DNA from: Arion vulgaris
Lineage: Eukaryota > Mollusca > Gastropoda > Stylommatophora > Arionidae
NCBI GenBank assembly: GCA_020796225.1
Contig: CM036756.1
Span: 43,979,398-44,043,397 of the forward strand
Direction of reading: 5' to 3'
DNA: 64,000 nt
Part shown: one piece after another, positions 47,101 through 62,100 of the stretch
Numbering within the stretch: position 1 is the stretch's first letter
How the letters are laid out: each line of letters starts with the position of its first letter
The notes under the pieces: model-generated
Seen by the model: only the letters and a program-made list of their open reading frames with translations
The model's database searches: none
What the model was told of the DNA's origin: nothing
Program-made: the position numbers and the translations under genes

Positions 47101-50100
47101 TCCAGCAAGCCAACAACATTACATACCAGCTTACCCCAATCCTGAAACACCCAGCAATTCCAGTAGAGACTAAAAGACAGATTATAAATGTAATCTTCAT
47201 ACCAACACTGTGCTACCAGAGCCAAACATGGGCACTGACAAAAGAACAAGAAAGGAAAATTAGCACATGTGAAATGAGATGCTTGAGGAAAGCAGTAAAT
47301 AAAACAAGAAGAGACCATATAAGAAATGAAGAAATTAGAAGTACAGTCAGAACAACACCTGCTATTAGATTTATTGAAAAACAGAGACTCAAATGGTTTG
47401 GCCACTTAGTCAGAAGGAACCCGAATACACCAGTTGCAAGAGAGTACAACCTGAAAATGGAATCATCAAGAGGAAGAGGCTGACCAAGAAAAAGATGGGT
47501 TGATGGAGTTACAGACATCTTAAAACTCCACAATACCACACCATATCAAGCGACCGAGTGTGCATTATCTCGGAAACCGATCATCAGTTAAACCTGCTAC
47601 GCCTAGTGGCAAAAAAGCAGAGAAGGACAAAAGAAAGAAGAAAGAAAAACATATATGTGCTTTTGAATATAAGTGTTACAGAAGAGTCTTTCGTATATCA
47701 TGTACAGAGAAGAGAACAAATAGATCTATCCAGAAAGAACACAAAATCAAAGAAAACTGGCTGATGCTACAAATAAGAAAGAAAAATTGAGGTATTTTGG
47801 ACACATAAAAAGACACGAAGGCCCGGAGAAGACCATCGGAAAGAGGAATACCGGCAAAGAGAAGTAGAGGAAGACCACAGAGAAGATGGATTCAGGATAT
47901 AACTGATGGTTTGAACATGATGGCTGCAGAGGTGGGACATCTGGCCTATGAGAGAAAGAAATTCAAGACTGTTGGGATGGCAAAGTTCTGCTCAGGACAA
48001 GCTATTTGATGATGATTGATATAACAATACTTTTCTTAGAAATTATTTAATTATCTAACAAATTTGGTCATACAAATTTCAAAAACAAATTGTTACTTTT
48101 TATATAAATATTATTACTTACATTTTATTAGACGAATATCTATCACATACTGTGATACTGTTTATGACGGATGGAAGAGACACTGTATCCACCCAGACTG
48201 ACTTGGATAAGAGTGTAGTGAAATGGTCACACTTTCTCCAAGACTACAATCAACAAGTGACTGTACATGCTGTAGGCTTCTCAGCAGGTATACTTACAGA
48301 AATACTGTAGATTGAAATTAGATGTCACTTCTCGCCTGTGTGTTGTCGGGGCTCGCAAGGGAAGTAAAGAATAGTAACACTGTAACCTACAAAGCATGTT
48401 GTCAAAAAAGGGGTTTTAAAGCTGAAGAATTGACTTCATTGCACCGGGTTTTATCCCATATGACTCGGTCCTCTCCGCAGAAATGGCACGCCACCTGCCG
48501 AGAGTATTGCACAAGCACGAACTCCGTAGCTCCTGTAAAAATCCTAGGGTCTCTGGAAAAATGCACTTGTGAACAGAACGGCGCAGTCTGTATTCGAACC
48601 CATGACCTTCGACTCCCAAGGCAAGGGCTTAACCACTTAACCACAGAAACCCCAATGTTGTAAGAGGCGAATGAGGTAGGAGCCTACGAAAGCTACCCTA
48701 GTAAATAAAAAGCAGCGCAGAAATTGGATGTACTGGCCTACTTGTAGGTGCATAACTGGCACAATGTATAATCGCTCTTAGGCTCAGATCACATACAAAT
48801 CACAAAGAGTGGTTTAACAAGTGGCCGATATGGAGCGTTCGAAGCAAAAGGAGATGTCATTTCAATATGACTTGCATGTCATGCCATTTGTTTCTATCAA
48901 TAATGAAGAACTGAAGGGAAATTTTGTGTTTTGAAATTATGATTTTTGAATTTGTTCTTATTCATCACCTCACCCATGTGGTGCTGGGGCCCGCACAGGA
49001 AGCAAAGAATAGTACCACTGCGACCTACAAGACATGTCCTAAGAGGCGACTGATGTATGACCTACAGAAGGTACCCTAGTAAATAAAAAGTGTAGCAAAA
49101 ATAGGATGTGCTGGCCTACTTGTAGGCACATAACTGGCACAACGTAAATCACTCTTAGGCTCAGATCACATACAAATCACACAGAGTGGTTAACAAGTGG
49201 TCGATATGGAGTATTCGAAGAAGAAGAGAAGATTCATCATTATCTATGCCTTCCAAAATATGCAAAACTAATTACTTCTGCATATATCTGTCATGATGTT
49301 CATGATCTTTCAAAAACAGGAAGATGAAAGATTAAGTATTCTCTCGTGTCTTGAGTAAGAAACAACGACTTGAGTAAGTTACTTATTCATACAGTAAAGA
49401 GCTAATTACACAGGCTTGATCGTTCTGAATCTTTGTCTGCAATGTTAATTTAGTGCTATCTTCTTCTTCTTTCTTCTTCTTCTTTGCATTCGTTCTTTAC
49501 ACCAATTTTAATCACTCTTTGTGATATGTTTGATCTTTGCCAAGAACGTGTATATGTTGCACATTGGTTTGGTAGGCCCCTAAACGCATGGATTTCTACA
49601 AGTTTAGGACATGTGCATCCGATTTCAGCCAAACCTCCTTAGTTGCCTCTTACAACATGCATGGCAGGTAACAGTGCTTCTATTCTTTACACCCCAAATT
49701 TGGGCCCCTGTAACCACTCGGCGCATGCTATTTATTTGACAGACTCTTTGATAGTCTGTCAAATATTGGTGACAGTACTACCTATGTGTGCGTTTATTTC
49801 TTCATCGAGAGACAAAGCCTGCAGCGTGGTCGAGCGCATTGGACTACGGGTGACTAGTCCTCTGTAAGTGCGGGTTCAACTCCGCGGACTGGCAGAAAAG
49901 CTACAGGTTCCCCAGATTTACGGTGTTCGTGACACCGAGCCGAAGGGTTACGATGTCCATGACACCGAGCCAAAGAGCTTTCAGCTCAAGTGCTTCTGGA
50001 TCGGAAAAAAAAATATAAAAATCAAGAGACAAACTGGCAGTGACTATGGGCCTAAGTTAACCCCTCTGTCCTTCTGAGTCAATACACTGGCTCCCAGTAT

Positions 50101-53100
50101 TTTTTAAGATGACCCAAATCCAGTATACTGGCTAACTCGTATACGTTGTGGTATAAATGCGATCGGAGGTAAAAAAAAATTATGGAGTGAAAGGGTGTAA
50201 CAGCATTTTTGAACTGGTGTTAAATGGTTGCCATTCAAAGTGATGTGTGTTTGTGAGGTACTTCCTTGACTTAATCACTGTCTTGTTACACTTGTAGTCA
50301 TAGGAAATAGGTCGCATGCCCTAGCATCGTTGTTGATTAGGGATCACAGAGTTGCCTCTTTGTGTTCAAAAAGGGCGTATTGTCAGCGAAAAGGAGCGCC
50401 TTGAGAAGGAGTTTTGTAGTGTTTGTATTGGCTCTTAACTCCTTGTGGACCAAACGCCACACTATGTGACTTTGGGTTGGACACCTTTTTACCCAGAGCC
50501 ACACTAAAGGCCTTTTTTATTCTAAAAGCAAATTTCTAGTAAAAACATGGTTTTTGCCCTGGTCCGTTAAGAGTTAAACAAGCCAGGCTAAAGAGTGAAC
50601 CATAAGATAGTGTGAATTAAAAACATTGTCATCATCATTCGCGAAGAGATGGTATAAAATGACTGTGAAGAAGAGATCAAAGATAGTGGGGGTAAGGACA
50701 TAAGCTTTGTTTGACTCCACTATTAACCTCGAAACTGTCAGATATTCTGCCATTGAACTGTATTCTGACTTTCATGCCCTCTCTTCTTCATTTAATTGTT
50801 TGGTTGCTTAGTCTGGGCAGCTAATATATGAAGGTTAGTTATGTAATTGAAAATTAATGAAACTTGTTCCTGAGGTATTGTTATTTTTTGAAGTTGAACT
50901 ATGACCTCAGTATTGTAGCATTAACTTACTAATGAAATATATTGTATCTCAGATCACGATCTGCAGTTCTTGACTAGAATTTCGGAGGCAGGGAACCAAA
51001 CTGGCATGTACAGATACTGTGAACCTGGTGATGGACCCGAAGCTCTCAAAGATAAACTAGAAGAACTTTTTGATTATGTTAGGTGGGTCATGTTGATACT
51101 TACATTATTTTTTTTTCATTTGAGACTTAACTAACCTGTTATGGAAATAGCTTCATTGAACGCTCCATATCGACTACTTATTAACCACTCTTTGTGATTT
51201 GTATGTGATATGAACCTAAGAGCAATTGTATGTTGTGTCAGTTATGCACCTACAAGTAGGCCAGCACATCTGATTTCTGCAGTGCTTTTTATTTACTAGG
51301 GTAGCTTCCTTAGGCCCCTATCTCAGTCATCTCTTAGACATGCCTTGTAGGTCGCATTGTTACTATTCTTTGCTCCCCTGCGAGCTCCGCAACAAACAGG
51401 CTACTTGATTGATATTTTGATCATCATTTCACTTTGGTAAATAGCCATGTGTGTTCTGAGGAAAATCTGTGTCAATACACAAATTCTACAGCAACAGTGT
51501 GGGCCCAGATGAAATTTTAAGGATGGTGAAAATTTGCTGCAATTTATACAAAATTGTATGTTTTACCAAGGAAACAACAGCTTTCTAGCTTACTCTTATA
51601 GATTTTCAACTGCCCAGGGCTCTTTTATGTATTGAACTTGCACATGGCATGTACATTTTTTATTACCAGTCTCATCTCTGATAGAACTAGGCACTCAATC
51701 TCACCTACTCTGTAGTACAAGGCAAAGGTGCATTTTTTATTACCAGTCTCTGATAGAACTAGTCACTCGATCTCACCTACTCTGTAGTACAAGGTAACGG
51801 TAATCTCTTAACATATAATATTGCATAGGTATGATGGTGTTAACTATTCACAAGAGAACCTTAGTAGTTGAAGGGGAGGTGGTAAGTTTCCTCAGTGTAA
51901 AGTGTTACAGTACATATACGTTAGCATACCATGAGGTAATTTATGGAACACGGCATTAAGTCCACATTTTTTCTTTGACAAATGACCTACAATTGGTGAT
52001 GTGGTCAACATCATGCTGCAGCCTTTACTTCCCAGGGTTTCTCTGGTACCTATTTGAGGCTGGGCAGGTAAAAGAGCCAGTGAGGACTGACAAATTTCCA
52101 TTCTCAATGTGGATTTTGTATCCTGGGACCACACCGTACAAAACAACAACTATGTCATCACAGCTTTCGAAGAAACATCAGGTTGCAACTTATCATTAAC
52201 ATTTATATTGGTTTTTTCAGTTCAGTGTTCTTAATGGAGCATAATGCTGATAATGTTTCTAATTAAGGCATGATTACCATCAGCACACAAGTCCTCGGGA
52301 TGCTAGTTAACCAGCAAAAGTGCCTACCTAAAAGTACCACCAACATGCCAGTCAGCCAGCAACTCAAGATAAATACAACAGCGGCAACCTAGAATCACAC
52401 ACACACACACACACAGACACCAGATCAAAACATAGTCCTTCTCCGGGTTACATCCAGATCAACACCAAAAGTCCTCAGGACTTGACACACATACCAGAAC
52501 ACAGTACTTTACAACAAATTGCTTTTGGTCTAGTCCCTGACCACATGGCCACACCAAGAAAAAAGGCCAATACACTCTGATATAACCAAGAAAGGCATAG
52601 TTCTTTGGTTGAAAAGTTGTGTCCTGGCCACAGAGGCTTAATCCACCACCTAACAAACAAACAAATACGTTTTCCTAACATTATGCCCCTTTTTCTGTAC
52701 AGTTTTTGAAATTCTTCTTCTTCTTTGAACTCTCCATATCGACCACCTGTCAACCACTCTGTGTGATTTGTATGTGATCTGAGCCCAAGAGTGATTGTAT
52801 GTTGTGCCAGTTATGTGTTTACAAGTAGGCCAGCACATCCGATTTATGCGCTGCTTATTATTTACTAGGGTAGCATCCCTAGTGCCTACATTAGTCGCCT
52901 CTTATGACATGCCTTGCAGGTCGCAGTGGTACTATTCTTTGCTTCCCTTGTGGGCCCCAGCACCACATGGGCTAGTTTTTGTAATAAAGTTAATGATTTT
53001 GTCAACAAGTTGATGTTTTCCTCTATTCACTTTTATAGTAGTGGTCAACGAGTACTGTTTGAAGTAACACTTTTACATGAAGATAACAAGCTGCTTCTCA

Positions 53101-56100
53101 CACAGTCTCAGTCTGGTACATTTGAAGGCACCATCAGTTTGATTGAAAATGTGAATGGAACTAAAGGTAAGCATGATATATATATATATTTACTGTACAC
53201 ATTTTCCACACACATCATTTAACAATCATGACTGTACATCCTTGTCTGTTGCTATGGCACCACATTTCTTATTGTTTTATATCAAACTTCTCATCATTGC
53301 ACATCACAGTTTGTTGCTATCAGTCAAGTGCCATGCCTGATGGTGTAGGCGATCATGTCTCTCCACAACTCTCTCTCTTTGGTGCAGTTAATCAGTTCTG
53401 ATGTCAATATTTTGTCGAACCACAATGTCAGACCATCCATCATCTTCTCCCTCTGTTTTCTATGATCTCTCCTTCCCTAAATTTTACCTGTTGTCACCAT
53501 ATGTTCTAAACCTTCTCTTCGCATTATATGCCCAAAGAACCTTGATTGTCTGATTTTATTCTTTTGATAAGGTTTCTTTGTGTGCAGCCTGATTTAAAAT
53601 CTCATCATTTGTTTATTCTCTGTCCATAGAATTTAAATCTCATCATTTGTTTTATTCCTCTGTCCATAGAATTAAAATCTCATCATTTGTTTTATTCCTC
53701 TGTCCATAGAATTAAAATCTCATCATTTGTTTTATTCCTCTGTCCATAGAATTTAAATCTCATCATTTGTTTGATTCCTCTGTCCATAGAATTTAAATCT
53801 CATCATTTGTTTGATTCTCTGTCCATAAATTTAAATCTCATCATTTGTTTTATTCTCTGTCCATAGAATTTAAATCTCATATTGTTTACCTTCTGTCCAT
53901 ATGAATCTAAACCTTCTCATTTATTGATTTTGCCCAAGAACTTTGATTGCTGATTTTATTCTCTTGATAAGTTTCTTTGTGATCTGGCCTGATTTAAATC
54001 TCATATTTGTTTATTCCTCTGTCCATAGAATTTCTTCCAATGATCTCATTGATTGTTTGTTCATTGCCTATTATTCACTGCCATATATAAGTATTCAAAA
54101 GAATCCTGCTACATGGATGTCACCAGACCACAGGACAGAAAACCAAATCGACCACATCTGCATTACAGGGAAGTTCAGAAGGCCACTTTATGATGTAAAA
54201 GCCTATAGAGGAGCAGATGTGACCTCTGATCACCACCTTGTAATAGCTAAGGTGAGAATGAAACTGAAGAGATTCACGTCGACCACACATAGTAGCAGAG
54301 TGCGATACAATGTGGGACATCTGAAGGAGTAGAAGGAAAAAGATATATTTTGTGTCACGATTTCCAACAACTTCGAGGCCTTAGACATAGTCAATGAAGG
54401 AAATATTGAGGATTACTGGCACAAGGTTAAAGAAGCATGGACTAGCACATGTGAGACTACCCTTGGAAAAAAGATATACCACCACAAAGAAAGGCTATCA
54501 GAGTCAACATTAGATAAGATAACGGAGAGAAGAGGCAGAAAGGCCGACCTCTGTAATAGCAGAATAAGATCAGCAAAGGCCACAGCACAAGAGAAATACA
54601 CAAAAGCCAACAAAGAAGTGAAAAGAAGTATAAAAGCGAATAAAAGAAGGTACATAGACGACCTGGCAAGAGAAGCAGAAGAGACAGCAGCTAAGGGTAA
54701 CCTGAAAGATTTATACAACCACACGAAATTGGCAGCGAAATACCAACAAACAAATAAACCGATTAAGGACAAGGCTGGAAGATTACTGGGCAATACTCAA
54801 GAACAGATGCAGAATACTTCAAAGACCTACTAAACAGACCTCCAAAGCCAACCAGACATAGATCCAACCGCAAATGATCTTTCAATCGACTGTAACAAAC
54901 CAAGCAAAGCGGAAATAAAGAAAGTCATTCTTCAACTACGAAATGATAAAACTACAGGCCCAGATGGTATTCTTGCAGAGGCCATAAAGGCAAATGCTGA
55001 CATCTCAGCAGACATGCTACATGGGTTGCTAGGAAAAATTTGGGAGAGGGAAGAAATACCAAAAGACTGGAGAGAAGGCTATATAGTCAAATTACTAAAA
55101 AAAAGGGTGATCTGCAAGAATGCTCGAACTATAGAGGAATAATGCTACTGTCTGTACCAGGTAAAATACTAAGCCAAATCATTCTAGAGAGACTCAAGAA
55201 AGCTACAGATGCAGTACTAAGAGATGAACAGGCAAGATTTAGGCAAAATAGATCCTGCTTTGATCAAATATCAACACTGCCTATCATAGTGGAGCAGAGC
55301 ATCAAGTGGAACTCATCCCTCTATATCAACTTTGTCGATTATGAAAAAGGCATTTGATAGTCTAGATAGGAAACACTCTGAAACTGCTACAGCATTATGG
55401 CGTCTCCCAGAAGTTAACCAACCTAATAAAGAAAATGTATAAGGAGACAATGGGTAGAGTACTGCATGAAGGCAAACTGACAGAGGCCTTTGAAATAAAG
55501 ACAGGTGTGAGACAGGGCTGCCTTTTACCACCCTTCCTTTTGCTGCTGACTATTGACTGGATAATGAGATCAACAACAGCCAGGGAAGAAATGGAATACA
55601 GTAGACCATGATGAGTCAATTGGAGGATTTGAATTTTGCAGACGATCTAGCACTCCTCTCTCACAGCCATCAACAGATGCAAGAGAAAACAACTAAACTG
55701 GAAAAAAATCTCACAACAGCTGGGTCTGACTATTCATGGGAAAAAAACAAAGATCATGAGATTAAATGCTAATTCCAGAGACCCGATCATAATGAGAGGA
55801 TCACCATTAAAGGAGGTGGACACATTTCTGGGAAATTTTATTAACATTCAAGGTGGCTCACATGAAGATGTTAGGGTTAGAATACAAAAGGCAAGATTAG
55901 CCTTTGCCATTATGAAGAACATATGGAGCAAGAATGATCAGGAATAAAACTAAGATAATGATATTTAACTCAAATGTCAAGGCTGTTCTTCTATATGGAG
56001 TGGAGACATGGAGAACAACTAAGGGAACACCAAAAAGTTGCAGACATTCATCAATAGATGCCTGCACAGGATACTTCATCTATGATGGTATGACAGGACT

Positions 56101-59100
56101 ACAAACAGGGAACTCTGGGATAGAACAAGACAACGGCAGGTGGAACAAGAGATGAGCAGAAGATGGCAATTGATAGGGCACACACTGAGGAAACTCCCTA
56201 ACAGCATCACAAGACAGGCTGTTCTATGGAACCCCCAGGGCAATAGAGGTAGGGGAAGACCCAGGAACACCTGTAGATGGGAGTTGGAGATGAAATGCAA
56301 GAAAATGGGGAGAGAGTGGAGATATCTGGAAAGGATGGCCTTGGATAGGCAGGCTTGGAAGGCCTTGGTTGTGGACCTATGCTTCTCTAGGGGTGAATAA
56401 TAATAATATATAAGTATTGGTTCAATATAGCACTGGAGTACTCGTTTCCACAGTGTGAATTCACACATAGGTAGCGAATTCATGCATAATGTGCTTTTAA
56501 TTTTCATAAAAGCTGCTTTCGCTTGAGCTATTCTACTCCTAATCTCTGTTTTATATTGTTGCTATGTCTTTTATTAATTCATCTCTTATTGAGGAGGTCC
56601 ATAGAGGAGTACTGTCCTAACACATATATTGTAAATATAGAGATTTACAGGCAGTGTTGAAAGGGATAATGCCTGTGTGTTGCTGGGGTCCACAGGGGGA
56701 GCAAAGAATAGTAACACTGCAACTTACAAGGCATGTCAGTAAAGGCGACTGAGGTAGGAGCCTAGGAAGCTACCCTAGTAAATAAAACGCATTGCAGAAA
56801 TCGGATGTGCTGGTCTACTTTTAGGTGCATAACTGGCACAACGCACAATCGCTCTTGGGCTCATGTCACATACAAATCACAAAGAATTGTTAACAAGTGA
56901 TCGATATGGAGTGTTCAAAGAAGAAGAAGAAGAAAGGGATAAAGGAATACTGACCTAGCAATACAACACCATATACAAAATTATGTGGAAATAATGAAGA
57001 GCTTTAAAGAAAAGTACATCCTAAGCAGGTTACCAACAGACAGTGCGCCTCAGAGGGGGACTGCCTAGAGTAGTTGATAGTAGCTCGGCCTGCTAGCTGT
57101 GAGATGCCTCATAGCTCGGGTTCGAACCTACTGTCCGGCATTTGTTCGAGTCCCATGGTCTTACTCAGGACGATAACGTGAGTACCTCTGAAGTCGGAGA
57201 AAATCTGCCTGTATGGCGAGGGAATACTAATTATGAGTACATTGAGCACACGGCTGCCAGTGTAAAGTAATTTACAATGTGCACGCTGCTGTCATTGTAA
57301 GAAATTGGAAAACGGATTTTCGCAAAATCAGTTTCAGAGATGAAACTTCGTCTGAGTTGAAAGAGGACGAAAGAAAAAAAAAAATAAAGGGCACTCAGAG
57401 AGCAATGCTACTGCGATACAGTGAAACAAAGCAAAAGGCCATCCACTCAAAGGGTGGACCTCAGAAATAACAAAGGCGGTGAAAAACACTATTTATGAAT
57501 CACACACAAAAAGCCAGTTCTAGAGGTCTCTTCTTATCCTAACACTGTAGGTAAAAGGATAAACAAAGGGTTAGAGAAAAAAAACAAGAAATAAAGAAGA
57601 CCTAGTGAGACTTATCTTCAGTGTAAACATTTAAAATTGCAATCACAAAAAGAAAAAGGAAAAAACGAAGAAAAAGGAGAAGAGTGGCAACTTTTGTTTT
57701 CCTTGGGGATCACAAGAAGATGAGCAAGAAGTCTGGTCTTTTTGCACACTTTCTTGATTCTAGATACTCATTTGTAGTAATGACAACATCGCCAACGATA
57801 TTCAGCTTTTTTCTGTCTTATTTGTCTAAATATATTATAACATTTTATTGCACAGTATTTGCTGTACATTGTCCATTTGCTTGTTTTCAGATATGATTGC
57901 CACTGGAGAGTGCTGGATCTATGTCTCTGATGTTGCATCTCTCCCAGAAATCTCTTTAAGAATTTCCAAGAGCTTTAAAAAGGTATTATTTCTTGCCATC
58001 AGATTTGGATATGATGGAAGATGAAAACAGAGATTAGAGTAGAATAGCTCAAGCAAAAGCAGCTTTATGAAATTGAAAAAAACACTATGTGTGAATTTAC
58101 TACAATGACACTGCGAAACGAGTAATCCAGTGATTTATTGAACCAATACTTATGTATCAGCAGAATCATGGACAATAAACAAACAATCAATATGTTCACT
58201 GGAAGCCACAGAGCTGTGGTTTTACAGAAGAATGTTTAAAATTCCATGAACAGTGAAGAAAATAAATGAGGAGGTTTCAAACAGACCTACACACAAAGAA
58301 ACATTATCAAAAGAATAAGAATTAGACAATTAAGATTCATCAGGCATATAATGCGAAGAGAAGGTTTAGAACATTTGGTGACAACAGGTAAAATTCAGGG
58401 GAGAGATCGTGGAAGACAGAGGGAGAAGATGTTGGATGCTCTGACATCCTGGTTTGAGCAAAGATTGACGTCAGAACTGATTACTTGCACCAAGGAGAGA
58501 GAGTTGTGGAGAGACATGATCGCCGACGTCGGCAGGCATGGCACCTGATTGATTGATCATATTGTGATAGAAATGTGGTGCTTTCTGGCATGATTTGACT
58601 CGGATGACCTCCCCCATGACCAATAAGATCTGACAGGGGGTCAAAGGCGCATAAGGGCAACGTTGGCAGGATTAGTGAGCTGGCACTAACCAAGATCCTA
58701 CTCACCTCTACATGGTGACTCTGGAAACAGACAGCGGTTTCTGTCTGGCTAAGTGGGTAGGGATTGAGGGAGAGCTACTCTGGTTTAAGTAGGGATGCAG
58801 ATGCAGTTACGTTGGATGAGATCCGCTCGCAACACAGATGAGTAGAATCCCAGAATTACTATTAATGCACGTCTCTCCCGGCCGATGGGGAAAAGTTGAA
58901 CAAATAAACATAAAGGGATGAGGGGTGCATCTAGAGAAGAGACGTGGGCCCACATGGGGCAAAACTCGGAGCCCTGAGGTGGGGGCCCAAGTTGAGTTGC
59001 ATGTCCTGGCAGTCTCAAGGCATAGTAAATGTGAGCACGGTGAGAAACCTGATAAACACGGTGAGCAGGCACCAAAGCAGAGTGAACACACATACAGACG

Positions 59101-62100
59101 CTACACAGGTGAGCCCACCGGTGGGGAAGACATGCACGGTGGTGATGATGGAGCGACGAAAAGGTGGGACAAGCGTTGGAGTGAGCGGACCACCCAAATG
59201 TGCAAAAAACTGGAAAGCCGAGCAGAGAATTTATGAACATGCACTCCTACATCATTTTATCCAGTGGTACTGTCTTTAAGAAGAAGCTTCTAGCCGAATG
59301 GATTAGAGTGCGGCTCCCATGTGGGAGATCTGTGTTCAATTCACGGTAAGGCCAAGGATTTATTTCTGTTGTGGTCATAATTGAAAAATCCTAATCTGTA
59401 CAACTTCGTGGCGACTGCACTAGCCATGCGGCCATTAAATTCCTCAGGTTCTCGTCCCACCTGTCCTACACCGCACTAATAAAGAGGTGCTACAAGCAGT
59501 AACGACAGTTTTTTTTAATAAACATTTTTTTAAAATGTCTATCTTTTTACATTTTAGAACAAGATGAACTACACTTTGCCAATTCTCTGTAAAGTGAGAA
59601 ATGTGAGCCGAACAGTTGTTACTGATGCTGGTGGCAAGTTATTGTGGGATTTATCTGTATTATCTAGAAGCACTGAACTTCTGACATCAGAGCTAGCTGA
59701 TAGCATTATTGCTGGTCAAGGTTTGTGAGATTAATGTTGTGTTTGCTGTTACTAGAATCAGTTATAACTCATCTTCAGAGTTAACTGGTTTATGTTAAAC
59801 GTAGTATTAAAACTGAGGGAAGAGACATATTTAGTATTATATATATCTTTCACCCTTGTGTTATCAGGGCTCGAAGGGAGCAAAGAATAGCATCACTGCA
59901 ACCTACAAGGCATGTCGTAAGAGGCGACTGAGGTAGGGGCAGAGGGAAGCTACACTAGTAAATAAAAAGCGTAGCAGAAATTGGATGTGCTGGCCTACTG
60001 TGGGCACATAACCAGCACAACGTACAATTGCTCTTAGACGCAGATCACATACAAATCACAAAGAGTGGTTAACAAGTGGTTGATATGGAGCGTTCGAAGA
60101 GGAAGAAATATATATTTTTATGCATATATTTTTTTTTCTGCAAAAGCTCCATTCGACCACTTATTAAATCATTCTTTGTGGTTTGTATGTGGTCTGAGCC
60201 TAAGAGCGATTATACGTTGTGCCAAGTTATGCGCCTATGGTGACTAGGACAGCACATCCGATTTAGTGCCAGCATTCCCTAGCTTTCCCTAGAACTGGTA
60301 ATTGTACAAGTTCTCTCTAACGATCCATTGTACCGTATATTTTTGCTTGGATCTACGCCAAAGAGCCTTATGTACTGCAACTTTTCTGACTGAGTGCAGC
60401 GTTCCTTCTGCATCGTATGATAAACACCCTTTAATGATCTTTTAATGTCGTATATTTTGTCTTGGATCTACGTCAAAGAGCACTTCCTATTTTGCAGATG
60501 ACTGGGTGAGGTAGTTCTGGTATAGGAACATTTACAACCCTTCTAGGACTGGTCACTTGTCTGCTGCTTTATGTATTCATTGATCTTTTACGATAATCTT
60601 TGAATTTGGGTTTTGTGATCTACGCCAAAGAGTGGATCTACACTGTGCACCATTTCTGACTATGGAAGGTTGTTCCGGATTAGGAACATTTCTCAGTCTT
60701 TTGGGGCACATAAGCTTGTCCTGGGACGGCATCTTACTCGTATAACACCCAGTGAACAGTGTCAGCCTTCGCCAATGTTTAGATTTGGACAGCCTGTCAA
60801 TTCTTTACATTGTCGGCCTTACTTTTCTGACCACTTTGAGTTTATTCTGGAATAGGAACATTCTTAGCCCTTTCAAGGCGCGTGTCGGCGCTTGGCAATT
60901 TGCAGTTACTACTCTGCTTTTTCCCCTGGCCCCGGAAACACTGAACTGGGGCCACGCACAAATAATGTAGAGGGTTGTTTCATTAGGCACTATTTGCGCA
61001 ACGTAGATTTTGCATTCGCCAAACATCACCCGTCCTGGTTTTTCCAGGGTTGTTAGTTGTGAGAACAACAGTACCGTGCCCGATTATTTTAGGGAGGGCA
61101 GTTTCGTTAGACGCTAAAACGCAACTTTAGAATTTGCGCTCTGCCAACTTTACCCAATAGATCTATCTGTGCTTGGCCTCTTGTAAGGAGTTTACCGCAA
61201 TCTTCCCATGTGTCGTTACGATACGTTACAGTGTTTTCAGACACACTTGCAGAGTCGTTGATTTGTTACGCATCGTTCTCATTGATTCTTGCCCCACAGC
61301 TGGCAATTTATTTGTGGTCATTTACTCTGGGGAGTTGGGATTGTTCACAGATGCCTCGTATGCTACTATTTCTTACGTTTCAGCAAATATTTGGACAACT
61401 TTTCATCGGACATCGGCCAGAAGATGCCTGCATTTTGTTTAGGGATTTTGGACCTGCATTAATTTCCCATGCTTGCACTACTACCACTACCTGTAGCTCT
61501 TCCTCGATCCCTACCCGCTTAGCCAGACAGGCTCCACTGTCTGTTTCCAGAGTCACCACATGGAGGGGGGTAGGATCTTGAATAATGTCAGCTCACTAAA
61601 CCTGGCGCCACGTTGTCCCTAGAATTGTGCCTTTGACTCCTTATTTACATGTCTGATGGAAAATTAATCCTTGAAATCTCAATATACGAAGGGCATAAAA
61701 GAGCTCTCTCTCTCTCTTTTTCTCTCTCTCTGCACCCTATACTTCACCTCAACACTGCAAGCATACCAGATGAGATGATGATTATGAAATATGCTGTCTG
61801 ATTTCATTTAGAAAATCAACTTAAAAAGTTTCGAAAATATCCTTAAAAGTAGAAGAAGGAGACAGCTGGGGCACGTCATGAGAATGAAACCTGACATACC
61901 TGCAAGAACATCAATCATTTGGACACAGGAGGTTGACAATTCTATCATGTGTACATATGGACAGGCATCCTACACAGCATCATCAAATACCTTGCCTGTC
62001 TCTTTATATGTCCAAAATACTTCAATTTTCTCATTCTTTTTGTACCATCAGCCAGTATTTATTAGTTCATGGTTAGCAGGGTAGAGATAAATCTCTATCA

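Noticed and set aside
49803..49880. Possible tRNA gene
   Set aside because: A/B-box-like sequences are present but the acceptor stem does not pair well and the sequence runs on into a SINE-type body.
57100..57170. tRNA-like segment with a perfect B box (GGTTCGAACC)
   Set aside because: It is the head of an S4 SINE with a duplicate at 7.4 kb and clear target duplications.
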